Source: Acidobacteriota bacterium (lineage in GTDB: Bacteria; Acidobacteriota; Terriglobia; Acidiferrales; UBA7541). Taken from it: DNA of 5,087 nucleotides. The stretch covers positions 1 through 5,087 of the forward strand of contig JACOSF010000059.1 in assembly GCA_016179005.1 (NCBI GenBank), read 5' to 3'. The notes beneath the pieces are model-generated. The model had not been told where the DNA came from. It ran no database searches and was given only the letters and a program-made list of their open reading frames with translations. Below are positions 1 through 5,087 of the stretch, piece by piece. How positions within the stretch are numbered: position 1 is the stretch's first letter; every line of letters begins with the position of its first letter. Both the position numbers and the translations under genes were made by a program.

Positions 1-24
1 CAGGCAGGCAATAACTGCGCGGGC

Positions 25-327
25 TCAGGAGGTGGGAGGCTCTTCCGAGTTCGGAGGTTCGCTGCTGTCTTCGATCTGGATGGAGTCGCTGCTCGTCAAG
101 TATTCCGCAATCACGCGTCGCGCGTCTTCCGCCTGGGACTCGAGCACAACGATGTCCGTGTCGCGGAATCCCTCCGGCGGCTCGCGCATGGGAAAAGGGT
201 TAGAGCCTGCGGAACCGGACGAAGTAATTCCCGCGCTATCCAGCAGCCCGCGGATCACTACCGCCTCGGTCGAGCTGCCCGCTTGGTGGACCATCACGGT
301 GCGCTGCGCGTTTAGATTTTCGCCCAC
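25..327 (-). CDS. DUF2007-like small protein with an acidic tail
   Basis: A 100-residue protein that looks like the DUF2007 family (putative prokaryotic signal-transducing proteins); its biochemical role is unknown. Residues 10-77 carry the family pattern: a first strand (TVMVHQA), a helix with TEAVVIRGLLDSAGI, a loop, then a strand and helix with TDIVVLESQAEDARRVIAEYL. The last 20 or so residues are acidic and rich in Ser, Pro and Glu (EDSSEPPNSEEPP), probably disordered. There is no signal peptide or membrane segment, so it should be cytoplasmic. The start chosen is GTG at 325-327, with a GGGGT stretch a few bases upstream; GTG and ATG codons 11 and 12 residues in are alternatives, but they would leave little ahead of the first strand. 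It lies on the same strand as the heptose operon but is separated from it by the opposite-strand gene at 375-635. The family call comes from pattern recognition, not a search. Confidence 0.72.
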   Translation of the reverse strand: MGENLNAQRTVMVHQAGSSTEAVVIRGLLDSAGITSSGSAGSNPFPMREPPEGFRDTDIVVLESQAEDARRVIAEYLTSSDSIQIEDSSEPPNSEEPPTS

Positions 328-356
328 TTGCTACCCCGTTTTCGCAACTCTATACT
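328..356 (+). promoter_or_regulatory. Putative sigma70-type promoter for the 86-residue gene
   Basis: TTGCTA at 328-333 (4 of 6 matches to TTGACA) and TATACT at 351-356 (5 of 6 matches to TATAAT) are separated by exactly 17 bases within the 47-base divergent spacer. A start of transcription near 363 would leave only about a dozen bases before the ATG at 375, and no strong ribosome binding site is visible there. The boxes are seen directly; promoter activity is inferred. Confidence 0.45.
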
Positions 357-374
357 CTTCGTAGAGCTTCCGCA

Positions 375-635
375 ATGATTCCGAAACTCCGTCGCGATCC
401 CACGCAGGCCGAGATCGATGAGGAGAGCAGGCGCGCCCGCCGGCTGCGAATCGTCGTCAACCTGACTCTCGATCTCATCAGCCAGGGACAACTCCGCTAC
501 GACGAAGCCCTCGAACTTGTCGCCGCCGCGCGCCGCGTGGCCTTGCAGCTTTTTCCGGAGAAGGGCGGCACCTACGACTTGATTTACGCTCCGAAGTTCC
601 ATCGCTTGCTGCGGCAGATGTACCGAATCCAATAG
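375..635 (+). CDS. Small conserved-looking protein of unknown function (86 aa)
   Basis: An 86-residue protein I cannot assign to a named family. It is highly charged and predicted to be mainly helical: residues 10-25 are rich in Arg and Glu, 22-37 form a probable helix (ARRLRIVVNLTLDLIS), 41-59 a second (RYDEALELVAAARRVALQL), followed by a short motif with FPEKGGTYDLIYAPKF and a basic C-terminal helix. No membrane segment, signal peptide, Cys pair or metal motif is visible, so a small cytoplasmic or nucleic-acid- or protein-binding role is possible but unproven. Evidence that it is real: third codon positions are mostly G or C as in a coding frame of this genome, a promoter-like element lies just upstream, and the gene fills its space exactly, ending one base from the convergent methyltransferase stop. 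The start is ATG at 375 without a clear Shine-Dalgarno sequence. It is the only plus-strand gene in the window. I have an impression of similar proteins in Acidobacteriota, which needs a search. Confidence 0.72.
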   Translation: MIPKLRRDPTQAEIDEESRRARRLRIVVNLTLDLISQGQLRYDEALELVAAARRVALQLFPEKGGTYDLIYAPKFHRLLRQMYRIQ

Positions 636-636
636 C

Positions 637-1200
637 TCAGCTTCCCTGCACCAGCATGATCGCCCACAACACACCTATGCCGCCTAGCACGCCCAGCGCG
701 GCCTGGTATTCGCGATTCCGCCAGTACTGTTCCCGGGAAAACTCTTCTGCCAGTGCCGCCCCGCCGCCCAGTCGTGGAAGGAACAGCGGGACGCGCGCGG
801 CGTACTCTTCAAATACGGGTCCATAGCGGGCGCGAAGTTCTTCTTCCTCACGCTTCATTACCGCGCGGTAAAAATAAACGAAATACGCCGCGACCACCGC
901 CGCAGCAATCCATCCCCCGTTGATCCAGAACCGCCCGGCCACCAGGAAACCCACCGCAATAAGCGCGCTGCCGAAATACAGCGGATTGCGCGTACGCGCA
1001 TACGGCCCAGCCATCGCCAGTTGTTCCTGCTTGCGAAGATGTCCCGCTGCGGCAGCACGCACCAACAGGCCGGCCACCGCAATCACCGCGCCGATCAGAA
1101 TGGATTTTTCGAGGGGCCGCACGAAAGCAAGAAAGATCAGCGCCACCGGATAGCCCAGCCGCACCCGGAAACGCATCGCAAAGTCCGCGGCCCGGCTCAT
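637..1200 (-). CDS. Integral membrane ICMT/PEMT-type methyltransferase
   Basis: A 187-residue membrane protein of the isoprenylcysteine carboxyl methyltransferase / phospholipid methyltransferase superfamily, which moves methyl groups from S-adenosylmethionine to membrane-embedded substrates. The signature is GPYARTRNPLYFG at 65-77 (family form GPY-x-x-x-R-x-P-x-Y), followed by a charged stretch with KREEEELRARYG (116-127) and EEYAARVPLFLP (131-142), the usual C-terminal half of the SAM-binding region. Likely membrane segments lie near 16-28, 33-51, 75-90, 95-112 and 167-184. The region after residue 145 is an added tail: a charged stretch (EEFSREQYWRNREYQ) and one more hydrophobic helix. ATG at 1198-1200 overlaps the waaC stop as ATGA, and GGGAG sits 7 bases upstream. 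It is the last gene of the heptose operon, so a lipid, LPS or polyprenyl substrate is attractive, but the sequence does not identify it. Confidence 0.85.
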   Translation of the reverse strand: MSRAADFAMRFRVRLGYPVALIFLAFVRPLEKSILIGAVIAVAGLLVRAAAAGHLRKQEQLAMAGPYARTRNPLYFGSALIAVGFLVAGRFWINGGWIAAAVVAAYFVYFYRAVMKREEEELRARYGPVFEEYAARVPLFLPRLGGGAALAEEFSREQYWRNREYQAALGVLGGIGVLWAIMLVQGS

Positions 1201-2225
1201 TCCGAAACTCCCAGCCGCCGCTCGACCGCGGACACCACCTGGTCCACCGTGATGGCGCGCATTGAAGGCGCCGGCGCGTTGTCGCGCTTGTACGTCGTTT
1301 CTTCCGGCCCGGCATTGCGCACAACGATATCCGCCCGCGAGTACGGCCCGTTGCGCGCCGGATCGGTGGGGCCGTACAAACCGACCACCGGCGTGCCCAG
1401 CGCCACGGCAAGATGCAACGGCCCCGAATCGCCGCCCACAAAGAACTCCGCGCCGCGCAGCAGCGCCACCAACTGCGGCAGGTCCGGCGAAAGCAGTAGC
1501 GGCGCCGGCTCTCCCGCCGCCACGCGCACCGTCTCCGCCAGGTCGCGCTCCCCGGGACCGAAATTCACCACCCCGCGCCATCCCGCAAACGTCGGCAGCC
1601 TCACCAGCAGCCGATGGAGATGCCCGTACTGCTCCGCCGGCCAGCATTTCGACATCCAGCCCCCGCCGGGACTCATCACAAAAAACTTTTTCACGCTCTG
1701 TGGTTCGAGTTGCTTGCGGACCGCCCGCTCGGCCTTGTCTGTAGTCGAAAGAGGAAAGCGCGCTTCCCCTTTCTCCACACCCAGGCTTTGGACGATGGAC
1801 AAATTCAGATCGACAACGTGACTGGCTGTGGGCCATACGCTTTCCGTGTAAAACCACCCCGCGCCACTTTCTCTCAGAAACTCAAGCCCAAATCCTATGC
1901 GTCGCGGCGCGCCGGAAAGCCGCGCAAGCAACGCGGACTTGTAGAGTCCCTGAAAATCAATCGCGCAATCGTATTTTCTCCGGCGCAGTTCACGGACGCA
2001 CAACGAAACACCGCCCCACGTCGAGCGATCCAGCACGATCACCTCGTTCACATCGGGATTGCCGGCGAGGAGTGCGCGCCACTTCTTCTCCACGAGCCAG
2101 TCAATCTGCGCGCCGGGAAATTTGCTGCGCAGGGCATGCACGGCGGGAAGGGTGTGCACGATATCGCCCAGCGACCCGAGCCGCACCACGAGAAAGCGCT
2201 CTTCACCCATCGCGCCTTCCCGCAT
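1197..2225 (-). CDS. waaC: ADP-heptose:LPS heptosyltransferase I (WaaC-like, GT9)
   Basis: A 342-residue GT9 glycosyltransferase that transfers L-glycero-D-manno-heptose from ADP-heptose to Kdo of the LPS inner core at the inner face of the cytoplasmic membrane. The N-terminal Rossmann domain opens with VRLGSLGDIVHTLPAV (14-29), whose Asp21 matches the catalytic Asp13 of E. coli WaaC, followed by DFQGL (90-94). The C-terminal nucleotide-binding domain has SPGGGWMSKCWP (185-196), with Lys193 at the place of the conserved phosphate-binding Lys, then GGDSGPLHLAVALGTPV (264-280) and YGPTDP (284-289). Length fits the family. Heptosyltransferase I rather than II is favoured by the LGSLGDIVHTLP start and by absence of the WaaF Cys cluster. 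Two in-frame ATGs are possible: 2223-2225 (GAAGGA 5 bases upstream, 23-base overlap with rfaE2) and 2208-2210 (GGAAGG 4 bases upstream, 8-base overlap), the latter giving 337 residues. The exact acceptor in this organism is inferred. Confidence 0.9.
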   Translation of the reverse strand: MREGAMGEERFLVVRLGSLGDIVHTLPAVHALRSKFPGAQIDWLVEKKWRALLAGNPDVNEVIVLDRSTWGGVSLCVRELRRRKYDCAIDFQGLYKSALLARLSGAPRRIGFGLEFLRESGAGWFYTESVWPTASHVVDLNLSIVQSLGVEKGEARFPLSTTDKAERAVRKQLEPQSVKKFFVMSPGGGWMSKCWPAEQYGHLHRLLVRLPTFAGWRGVVNFGPGERDLAETVRVAAGEPAPLLLSPDLPQLVALLRGAEFFVGGDSGPLHLAVALGTPVVGLYGPTDPARNGPYSRADIVVRNAGPEETTYKRDNAPAPSMRAITVDQVVSAVERRLGVSE

Positions 2226-2721
2226 TCGCGTCCTTCACGCGAGCAAGTAACTCGCGCGTGGAGTGTTCCTTGGGGTCGCCGACGATGGCCACGCGAACGC
2301 CCAGCCGCGCCGCCAGTTCGCGCTCCGGCACCGTCTCCGCTGTGTAGTCCGTGCCTTTCGCATGGACTGCCGGGTGAAGTTCGGTCAGCAATGCCTCCAC
2401 GTTCGGCTCGCTGAAAATCACCACGTAATCCACGGCCGCAAACGCTGCCACCAGTTCCGCCCGCGCCTTCTCGGGGAGAATCGGCCGGCCTTCGCCTTTC
2501 AGTTCCTTCACGCTCGCGTCGGAATTGACGGCCACCACCAGCACGTCCCCCTCGCGTTTCGCGCCCGTGAGATACCGCGCGTGTCCCACATGCAGCACGT
2601 CGAAACACCCGTTGGCCAATACGATTCGCTCGCCGCGCTGGCGATGTTTTTCCAGGCGCATGCGCAGTTCCTCGCGCCCGAGGAGTTTCGCTCGCGAATC
2701 AGCCATCTTTGGAATACTCAT
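2203..2721 (-). CDS. rfaE2: D-glycero-beta-D-manno-heptose 1-phosphate adenylyltransferase (RfaE2)
   Basis: A 172-residue cytidylyltransferase-fold enzyme that transfers AMP from ATP to heptose 1-phosphate, giving ADP-D-glycero-D-manno-heptose. It corresponds to the C-terminal domain of the fused E. coli HldE. Key motifs are NGCFDVLHVGHARYL (37-51) with the nucleotide-binding HVGH at 44-47, VVAVNSD (62-68), GRPILPEKARAEL (78-90), VDYVVIF (97-103), AKGTDY (121-126) and the ATP-binding HSTRELL (153-159). Length is normal for the stand-alone form. The ATG at 2719-2721 overlaps the rfaE1 stop as ATGA; no clear Shine-Dalgarno precedes it, so it probably depends on coupling with rfaE1. A second in-frame ATG five codons later (MADSRAK) is a less likely start. 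The kinase partner is the separate gene immediately upstream. All hallmark residues are present and nothing looks degraded. Confidence 0.95.
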   Translation of the reverse strand: MSIPKMADSRAKLLGREELRMRLEKHRQRGERIVLANGCFDVLHVGHARYLTGAKREGDVLVVAVNSDASVKELKGEGRPILPEKARAELVAAFAAVDYVVIFSEPNVEALLTELHPAVHAKGTDYTAETVPERELAARLGVRVAIVGDPKEHSTRELLARVKDANAGRRDG

Positions 2722-3734
2722 TTCGGAGACGAGCCGGAGAGGTCGGCTTGAATGGCCCGGGCAAGTTCCTCGCGCGTGACCGTCGCTGTCCCGCGCTTCA
2801 TCACCACGATGCCCCCGGCGTAGTTGGCCAAGTGCGCTGCCTCTGTGAACGTGCCGCCCGCGGCGAGCGCCAGCGTAAAGACCGCGATCACGGTGTCGCC
2901 CGCGCCGGTGACGTCCAGCGCCTGGTCCGTGCCGTACACCGGGATATGCGCTGGCGGGCGTCCGCGCATGAACAGCGTCATCCCGTCCTTGCCCCGCGTC
3001 ACCAGCAGCGCCTCCAATTTCATGGCGCGCAGCGTCCGCGCGCCAAGCGCTTCCAGCCGCTTTGTATCCGTGCCGATGCGCGAGTGATGCAGCGCCTCAA
3101 TCTCCGGCTCGTTGGGCGTGGCTGCGGTGACGCCCGCGCCCTTATAGTCCAGCAGCGCGAACCGCGAATCGAGCAGCACCAGTTTCCCGCGCAGCGCGCG
3201 CACGGCAGCCGGCGATGCCGCGCCAAATCCATAATCGGAAACCAGTGTTGCCGAAGCGCGTCGCGCGAACTCGCGCGCTTTTTTCACCAGCGCCGCGCGA
3301 ACTTTTGCCGGAAGCGCGCCCGGCTCCGGCTCGTGGTCCACCCGCAGGACCTGCTGGCGCGCCGTGTGCGTGAAGCCGGCCAGGTAGCGCGTCTTCCGCG
3401 GCGTCGTCCATCCCGGGACGCGAAGGATACCGCTCGTTTGCACGCGCTTGTGCCGGAAGTAATCCACCAGCGCTTTGCCTGCGTGGTCATCTCCCACCAC
3501 GCCCACAGGCAGCACCTTGGCGCCCAGGTCCGCGAGGTTGTTGGCCGCGTTGGCGCCGCCGCCGGGCACAAGTTGCGTTTCGCGGTGCCGCAGGATCAGC
3601 ACCGGCGCTTCGCGGGATACGCGCGAAATTTCGCCAAAGATGAATTCGTCCGCCACCAGATCGCCGAGGACAACGATCGTGTGCCGCGAAAAGGCGTCGA
3701 TCAAATCCTCGAGACGGCTCAGGTCAGCGCTCAC
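2718..3734 (-). CDS. rfaE1: D-glycero-beta-D-manno-heptose-7-phosphate kinase (RfaE1)
   Basis: A 338-residue PfkB/ribokinase-family enzyme that phosphorylates D-glycero-D-manno-heptose 7-phosphate at C1 to the 1,7-bisphosphate, the equivalent of the N-terminal domain of HldE. It shows GDLVADEFIFG (24-34), RVSREAPV (38-45), PGGGANAANNLADLGA (57-72), TPRKTRYLAG (111-120), RVDHE (131-135), VSDYGFG (165-171), TPNEPE (206-211), LVTRGKDGM (244-252) and the ATP/anion-hole motif DVTGAGD (274-280), with Asp280 as the likely catalytic base. Length matches the kinase half alone, and no adenylyltransferase domain is fused. The reading frame stays open well upstream through gmhB, but the start is set at GTG 3732-3734: an AAGGAG lies 5 bases before it, it overlaps the gmhB stop as GTGA, and family similarity begins shortly after (LSRLEDLIDAF). 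It acts between the GmhA and GmhB steps; the product goes to GmhB, encoded just upstream. Confidence 0.95.
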   Translation of the reverse strand: MSADLSRLEDLIDAFSRHTIVVLGDLVADEFIFGEISRVSREAPVLILRHRETQLVPGGGANAANNLADLGAKVLPVGVVGDDHAGKALVDYFRHKRVQTSGILRVPGWTTPRKTRYLAGFTHTARQQVLRVDHEPEPGALPAKVRAALVKKAREFARRASATLVSDYGFGAASPAAVRALRGKLVLLDSRFALLDYKGAGVTAATPNEPEIEALHHSRIGTDTKRLEALGARTLRAMKLEALLVTRGKDGMTLFMRGRPPAHIPVYGTDQALDVTGAGDTVIAVFTLALAAGGTFTEAAHLANYAGGIVVMKRGTATVTREELARAIQADLSGSSPK

Positions 3735-4297
3735 CGCGACTCCTTCAGGATGATCTCCACGGCCGCTTCCAGATTTTCCGCCACGTGGCTCGGCTGCCGC
3801 TTCCAATTCCCGCGATGCCACTCGTACTCCCCGCGGCCGTACCCGCTCAGCACCAGAATACTCCGGCAGCCTGTGGCGTGGGCCATTTCCATGTCCCCGT
3901 AGCGGTCGCCCACCACCCACGAGCCGCGGACGGCCAGCCGGTGTTCGCGCGCCGCGCGGACCATCATTCCCGGGCGCGGCTTGCGGCACGCACAGTCGTC
4001 TGCGGTGGAATGCGGACAGTAGTAGATCGCATCCACCCGCGCGCCTCCTGCCGCCAGTTCCGCAATCATCCGTTCATGGACCCGGTGTACCAATTCGTCA
4101 GGGAAAAAGCCGCGTCCCACGCCGGATTGGTTGGTGACCACGACCACCGGCAGCCCCGCGTCGTTCAGGCGCCGGATAGCTCCTGCGGAGAACGGATACA
4201 CCTGAAAGCGGCTCAGGTGATTCAAGTAGCCCACTTCTTCGGCGATGGTGCCGTCACGGTCCAGAAAAACAGCATGGCGCGGCTTTGGTTCAGACAA
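3731..4297 (-). CDS. gmhB: D-glycero-beta-D-manno-heptose-1,7-bisphosphate 7-phosphatase
   Basis: A 188-residue HAD-superfamily phosphatase that removes the C7 phosphate from heptose 1,7-bisphosphate to give heptose 1-phosphate for RfaE2. HAD motif I is FLDRDGT (11-17), with nucleophile Asp13 and acid/base Asp15; motif II is VTNQSGVGRG (54-63); the conserved Lys-Pro of motif III is in CRKPRPGM (104-111); and motif IV is VGDRYGD (129-135), with Asp131 and Asp135 for magnesium. The zinc-binding loop typical of GmhB is intact: Cys94 and His96 in YYCPH, then Cys102 and Cys104 in CACRKP. Length fits the family. The best start is TTG at 4295-4297, overlapping the waaF stop by 8 bases; AAGAAGGG lies about 11 bases upstream, a long spacing, and no in-frame ATG exists before motif I. 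The weak start suggests translation coupled to waaF. Its stop overlaps the rfaE1 start. Confidence 0.95.
   Translation of the reverse strand: MSEPKPRHAVFLDRDGTIAEEVGYLNHLSRFQVYPFSAGAIRRLNDAGLPVVVVTNQSGVGRGFFPDELVHRVHERMIAELAAGGARVDAIYYCPHSTADDCACRKPRPGMMVRAAREHRLAVRGSWVVGDRYGDMEMAHATGCRSILVLSGYGRGEYEWHRGNWKRQPSHVAENLEAAVEIILKESR
3740..3745 (-). promoter_or_regulatory. Strong ribosome binding site of rfaE1
   Basis: AAGGAG on the minus strand, 5 bases before the GTG codon at 3732-3734, lies inside the last codons of gmhB. It is the best Shine-Dalgarno match in the operon and decides the rfaE1 start against the much longer open frame that runs up to about 3989. Confidence 0.75.
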
Positions 4298-5087
4298 GGC
4301 TGGCGTGTCCCTTCTTGATCCAGTCGCGCGCGGCGGCGTACACCGCGTCCACTTCCACGCGGGTCATGCAGCGGTGGTCAATCGGGCAGTGCCGCAAAAA
4401 ACAAGGACTGCACTCCACGCGCTGCTGCACCAGCGTGCGCTGCGGAGTCATCGGCGCTGTGCCCTCCGGATCCGTGGGACCGAACACAGCCACCACCGGC
4501 AGCCCCACGGCTGCCGCCACATGCATCGCCCCCGAATCGTTTCCGATGAACAGGTCGCACGAAGCAAATAGCGCGGGCAGATCCGCGATGGTCGTCTCGC
4601 CCGCGAGCTGCACGGCTGTCCGCTTCATCGCCGCGGCAATTCTACCGGCGACTTCGCGTTCCGCCCCGGAGCCGAAAAGTATAACATCCGCGCCAAACTC
4701 GGCAATCAGCCGGTCTGCGAGCGCCGCATACCGCTCCACCGGCCAGCACTTTGCCGATCCATACGCCGCGCCCGGCGCCATCGCCACGCGCAGCAAGCGC
4801 GGCGCTCCCGGAACTCCCGCGCGCTCAAGGATTTCCTCGGCGCGTTCCATCGCCTCTGGCGGCACCTTAAGGCTGATCCGCTCTATTTCCGGCAGCTTCT
4901 CGATCCATCCCGCGCGCCGCAGCAGCTCCAGATAGTAGTAGCTCTCATGCGCGGGGCCTTCCCCCGGCCCGGGAACCGCAATCGCGTGCGTCAACAGCCA
5001 GGAGCGTGCGTCGCGCGCGTAGCCGATTCGTTGCGGCACGCCGGATCGCCAGGTTAGCCATGCCGCCTGGAACGCATTCTGCAGCAG
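4290..5087 (-). CDS. waaF: ADP-heptose:LPS heptosyltransferase II (WaaF), 5' end outside the window
   Basis: The C-terminal 265 residues of a GT9 enzyme that adds the second heptose to the first heptose of the LPS inner core. The frame is open to the right edge of the window; the first residues visible are LLQNAFQAAWLTWRSGVPQR, the WaaF stretch ending in the run of PQRIGYARDARSWLLT, so the GTG at 5037-5039 is internal rather than a start. Roughly 75-80 N-terminal residues, including the GDxxx-type opening loop, are missing because of the window edge. Visible motifs (numbered from the edge): APGAAYGSAKCWP (104-116), FGSGAERE (138-145), GNDSGAMHVAAAVGLPVV (182-199), FGPTDP (202-207), and the WaaF-type cysteine cluster Cys226, Cys229, Cys234, Cys240 in CSPC...CPIDHRCM. 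This cluster and the RIGY motif separate it from the waaC-like paralogue downstream. It precedes gmhB with an 8-base overlap and is the first visible gene of the operon. Confidence 0.94.
   Translation of the reverse strand: MLQNAFQAAWLTWRSGVPQRIGYARDARSWLLTHAIAVPGPGEGPAHESYYYLELLRRAGWIEKLPEIERISLKVPPEAMERAEEILERAGVPGAPRLLRVAMAPGAAYGSAKCWPVERYAALADRLIAEFGADVILFGSGAEREVAGRIAAAMKRTAVQLAGETTIADLPALFASCDLFIGNDSGAMHVAAAVGLPVVAVFGPTDPEGTAPMTPQRTLVQQRVECSPCFLRHCPIDHRCMTRVEVDAVYAAARDWIKKGHASLV

Noticed and set aside
312..674. Minus-strand frame of 120 codons antisense to the small gene
   Set aside because: It overlaps the methyltransferase end and the start of the DUF2007-like gene, has no recognisable motif, and the plus-strand frame shows better coding bias and a promoter-like element.
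600..700. Rho-independent terminator at the convergent junction
   Set aside because: I found no GC-rich stem followed by a T run on either strand between about 600 and 700.
1201..1857. Upstream extension of the methyltransferase frame to 406 residues
   Set aside because: The extra 219 residues are Gly/Ala/Arg-rich and out of frame with the overlapping waaC, whose motifs are intact. The ATG at 1198-1200 has a good ribosome binding site and forms an ATGA overlap.
1614..2414. Plus-strand frame of 266 codons opposite waaC and rfaE2
   Set aside because: It spans the junction of two well-supported minus-strand genes and has antisense-type composition with no domain.
2709..3902. Long plus-strand open frame (397 codons) antisense to rfaE1
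   Set aside because: It lies opposite a gene with every kinase motif intact; its translation is Arg/His/Gln-rich with no recognisable domain, as expected from the antisense frame of a GC-rich gene.
3735..3989. Upstream extension of the rfaE1 frame to 423 residues
   Set aside because: This part overlaps the conserved C-terminal half of gmhB, has low-complexity composition, and the GTG at 3732-3734 has an AAGGAG at ideal spacing.
4285..4935. Plus-strand frame of 216 codons, Ser/Ala/Arg-rich, opposite waaF
   Set aside because: Low-complexity shadow of the GT9 coding sequence; no domain, and it conflicts with clear WaaF motifs on the other strand.
1197..5087. The two heptosyltransferases as a recent tandem duplication
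   Set aside because: They share only GT9 family motifs; the Cys cluster, the acceptor-side segments and the lengths between motifs differ, so they are old paralogues with distinct roles.

Overview
The window is a compact, GC-rich bacterial stretch dominated by a six-gene minus-strand cluster for the heptose part of the lipopolysaccharide (LPS) inner core. The host is therefore a diderm (Gram-negative type) bacterium. The heptose kinase and adenylyltransferase are two separate genes rather than the fused HldE of enterobacteria. Together with the DUF2007-like protein and the small unnamed 86-residue protein, this reminds me of Acidobacteriota, but that placement rests on gene style and recollection, not on a search.

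Layout, read in the direction of transcription (right to left): a waaF-type heptosyltransferase II whose 5' end lies outside the window (4290-5087); gmhB, heptose bisphosphate phosphatase (3731-4297); rfaE1, the PfkB-type heptose kinase (2718-3734); rfaE2, the heptose-1-phosphate adenylyltransferase (2203-2721); a waaC-type heptosyltransferase I (1197-2225); and an integral membrane ICMT/PEMT-type methyltransferase (637-1200). Every junction overlaps by 4 to 23 bases (three are 4-base ATGA or GTGA overlaps), so the six genes very probably form one translationally coupled operon. Beyond it a short plus-strand gene of unknown function (375-635) converges on the operon, ending one base from the methyltransferase stop codon. 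Then comes a minus-strand DUF2007-like gene (25-327), divergent from the small gene across a 47-base spacer that holds a plausible sigma70-type promoter.

How the genes work together: starting from D-glycero-D-manno-heptose 7-phosphate, RfaE1 makes the 1,7-bisphosphate, GmhB removes the 7-phosphate, and RfaE2 adds AMP to give ADP-D-glycero-D-manno-heptose. After epimerisation, WaaC and WaaF place the first and second heptoses on the Kdo-lipid A acceptor at the cytoplasmic membrane. The isomerase GmhA and the epimerase HldD are not in the window and would be expected upstream or elsewhere. The methyltransferase is the one operon member without an obvious place in this pathway. I see no RNA genes, mobile elements, CRISPR arrays or clear rho-independent terminators, and no gene-free stretch over 300 bases.
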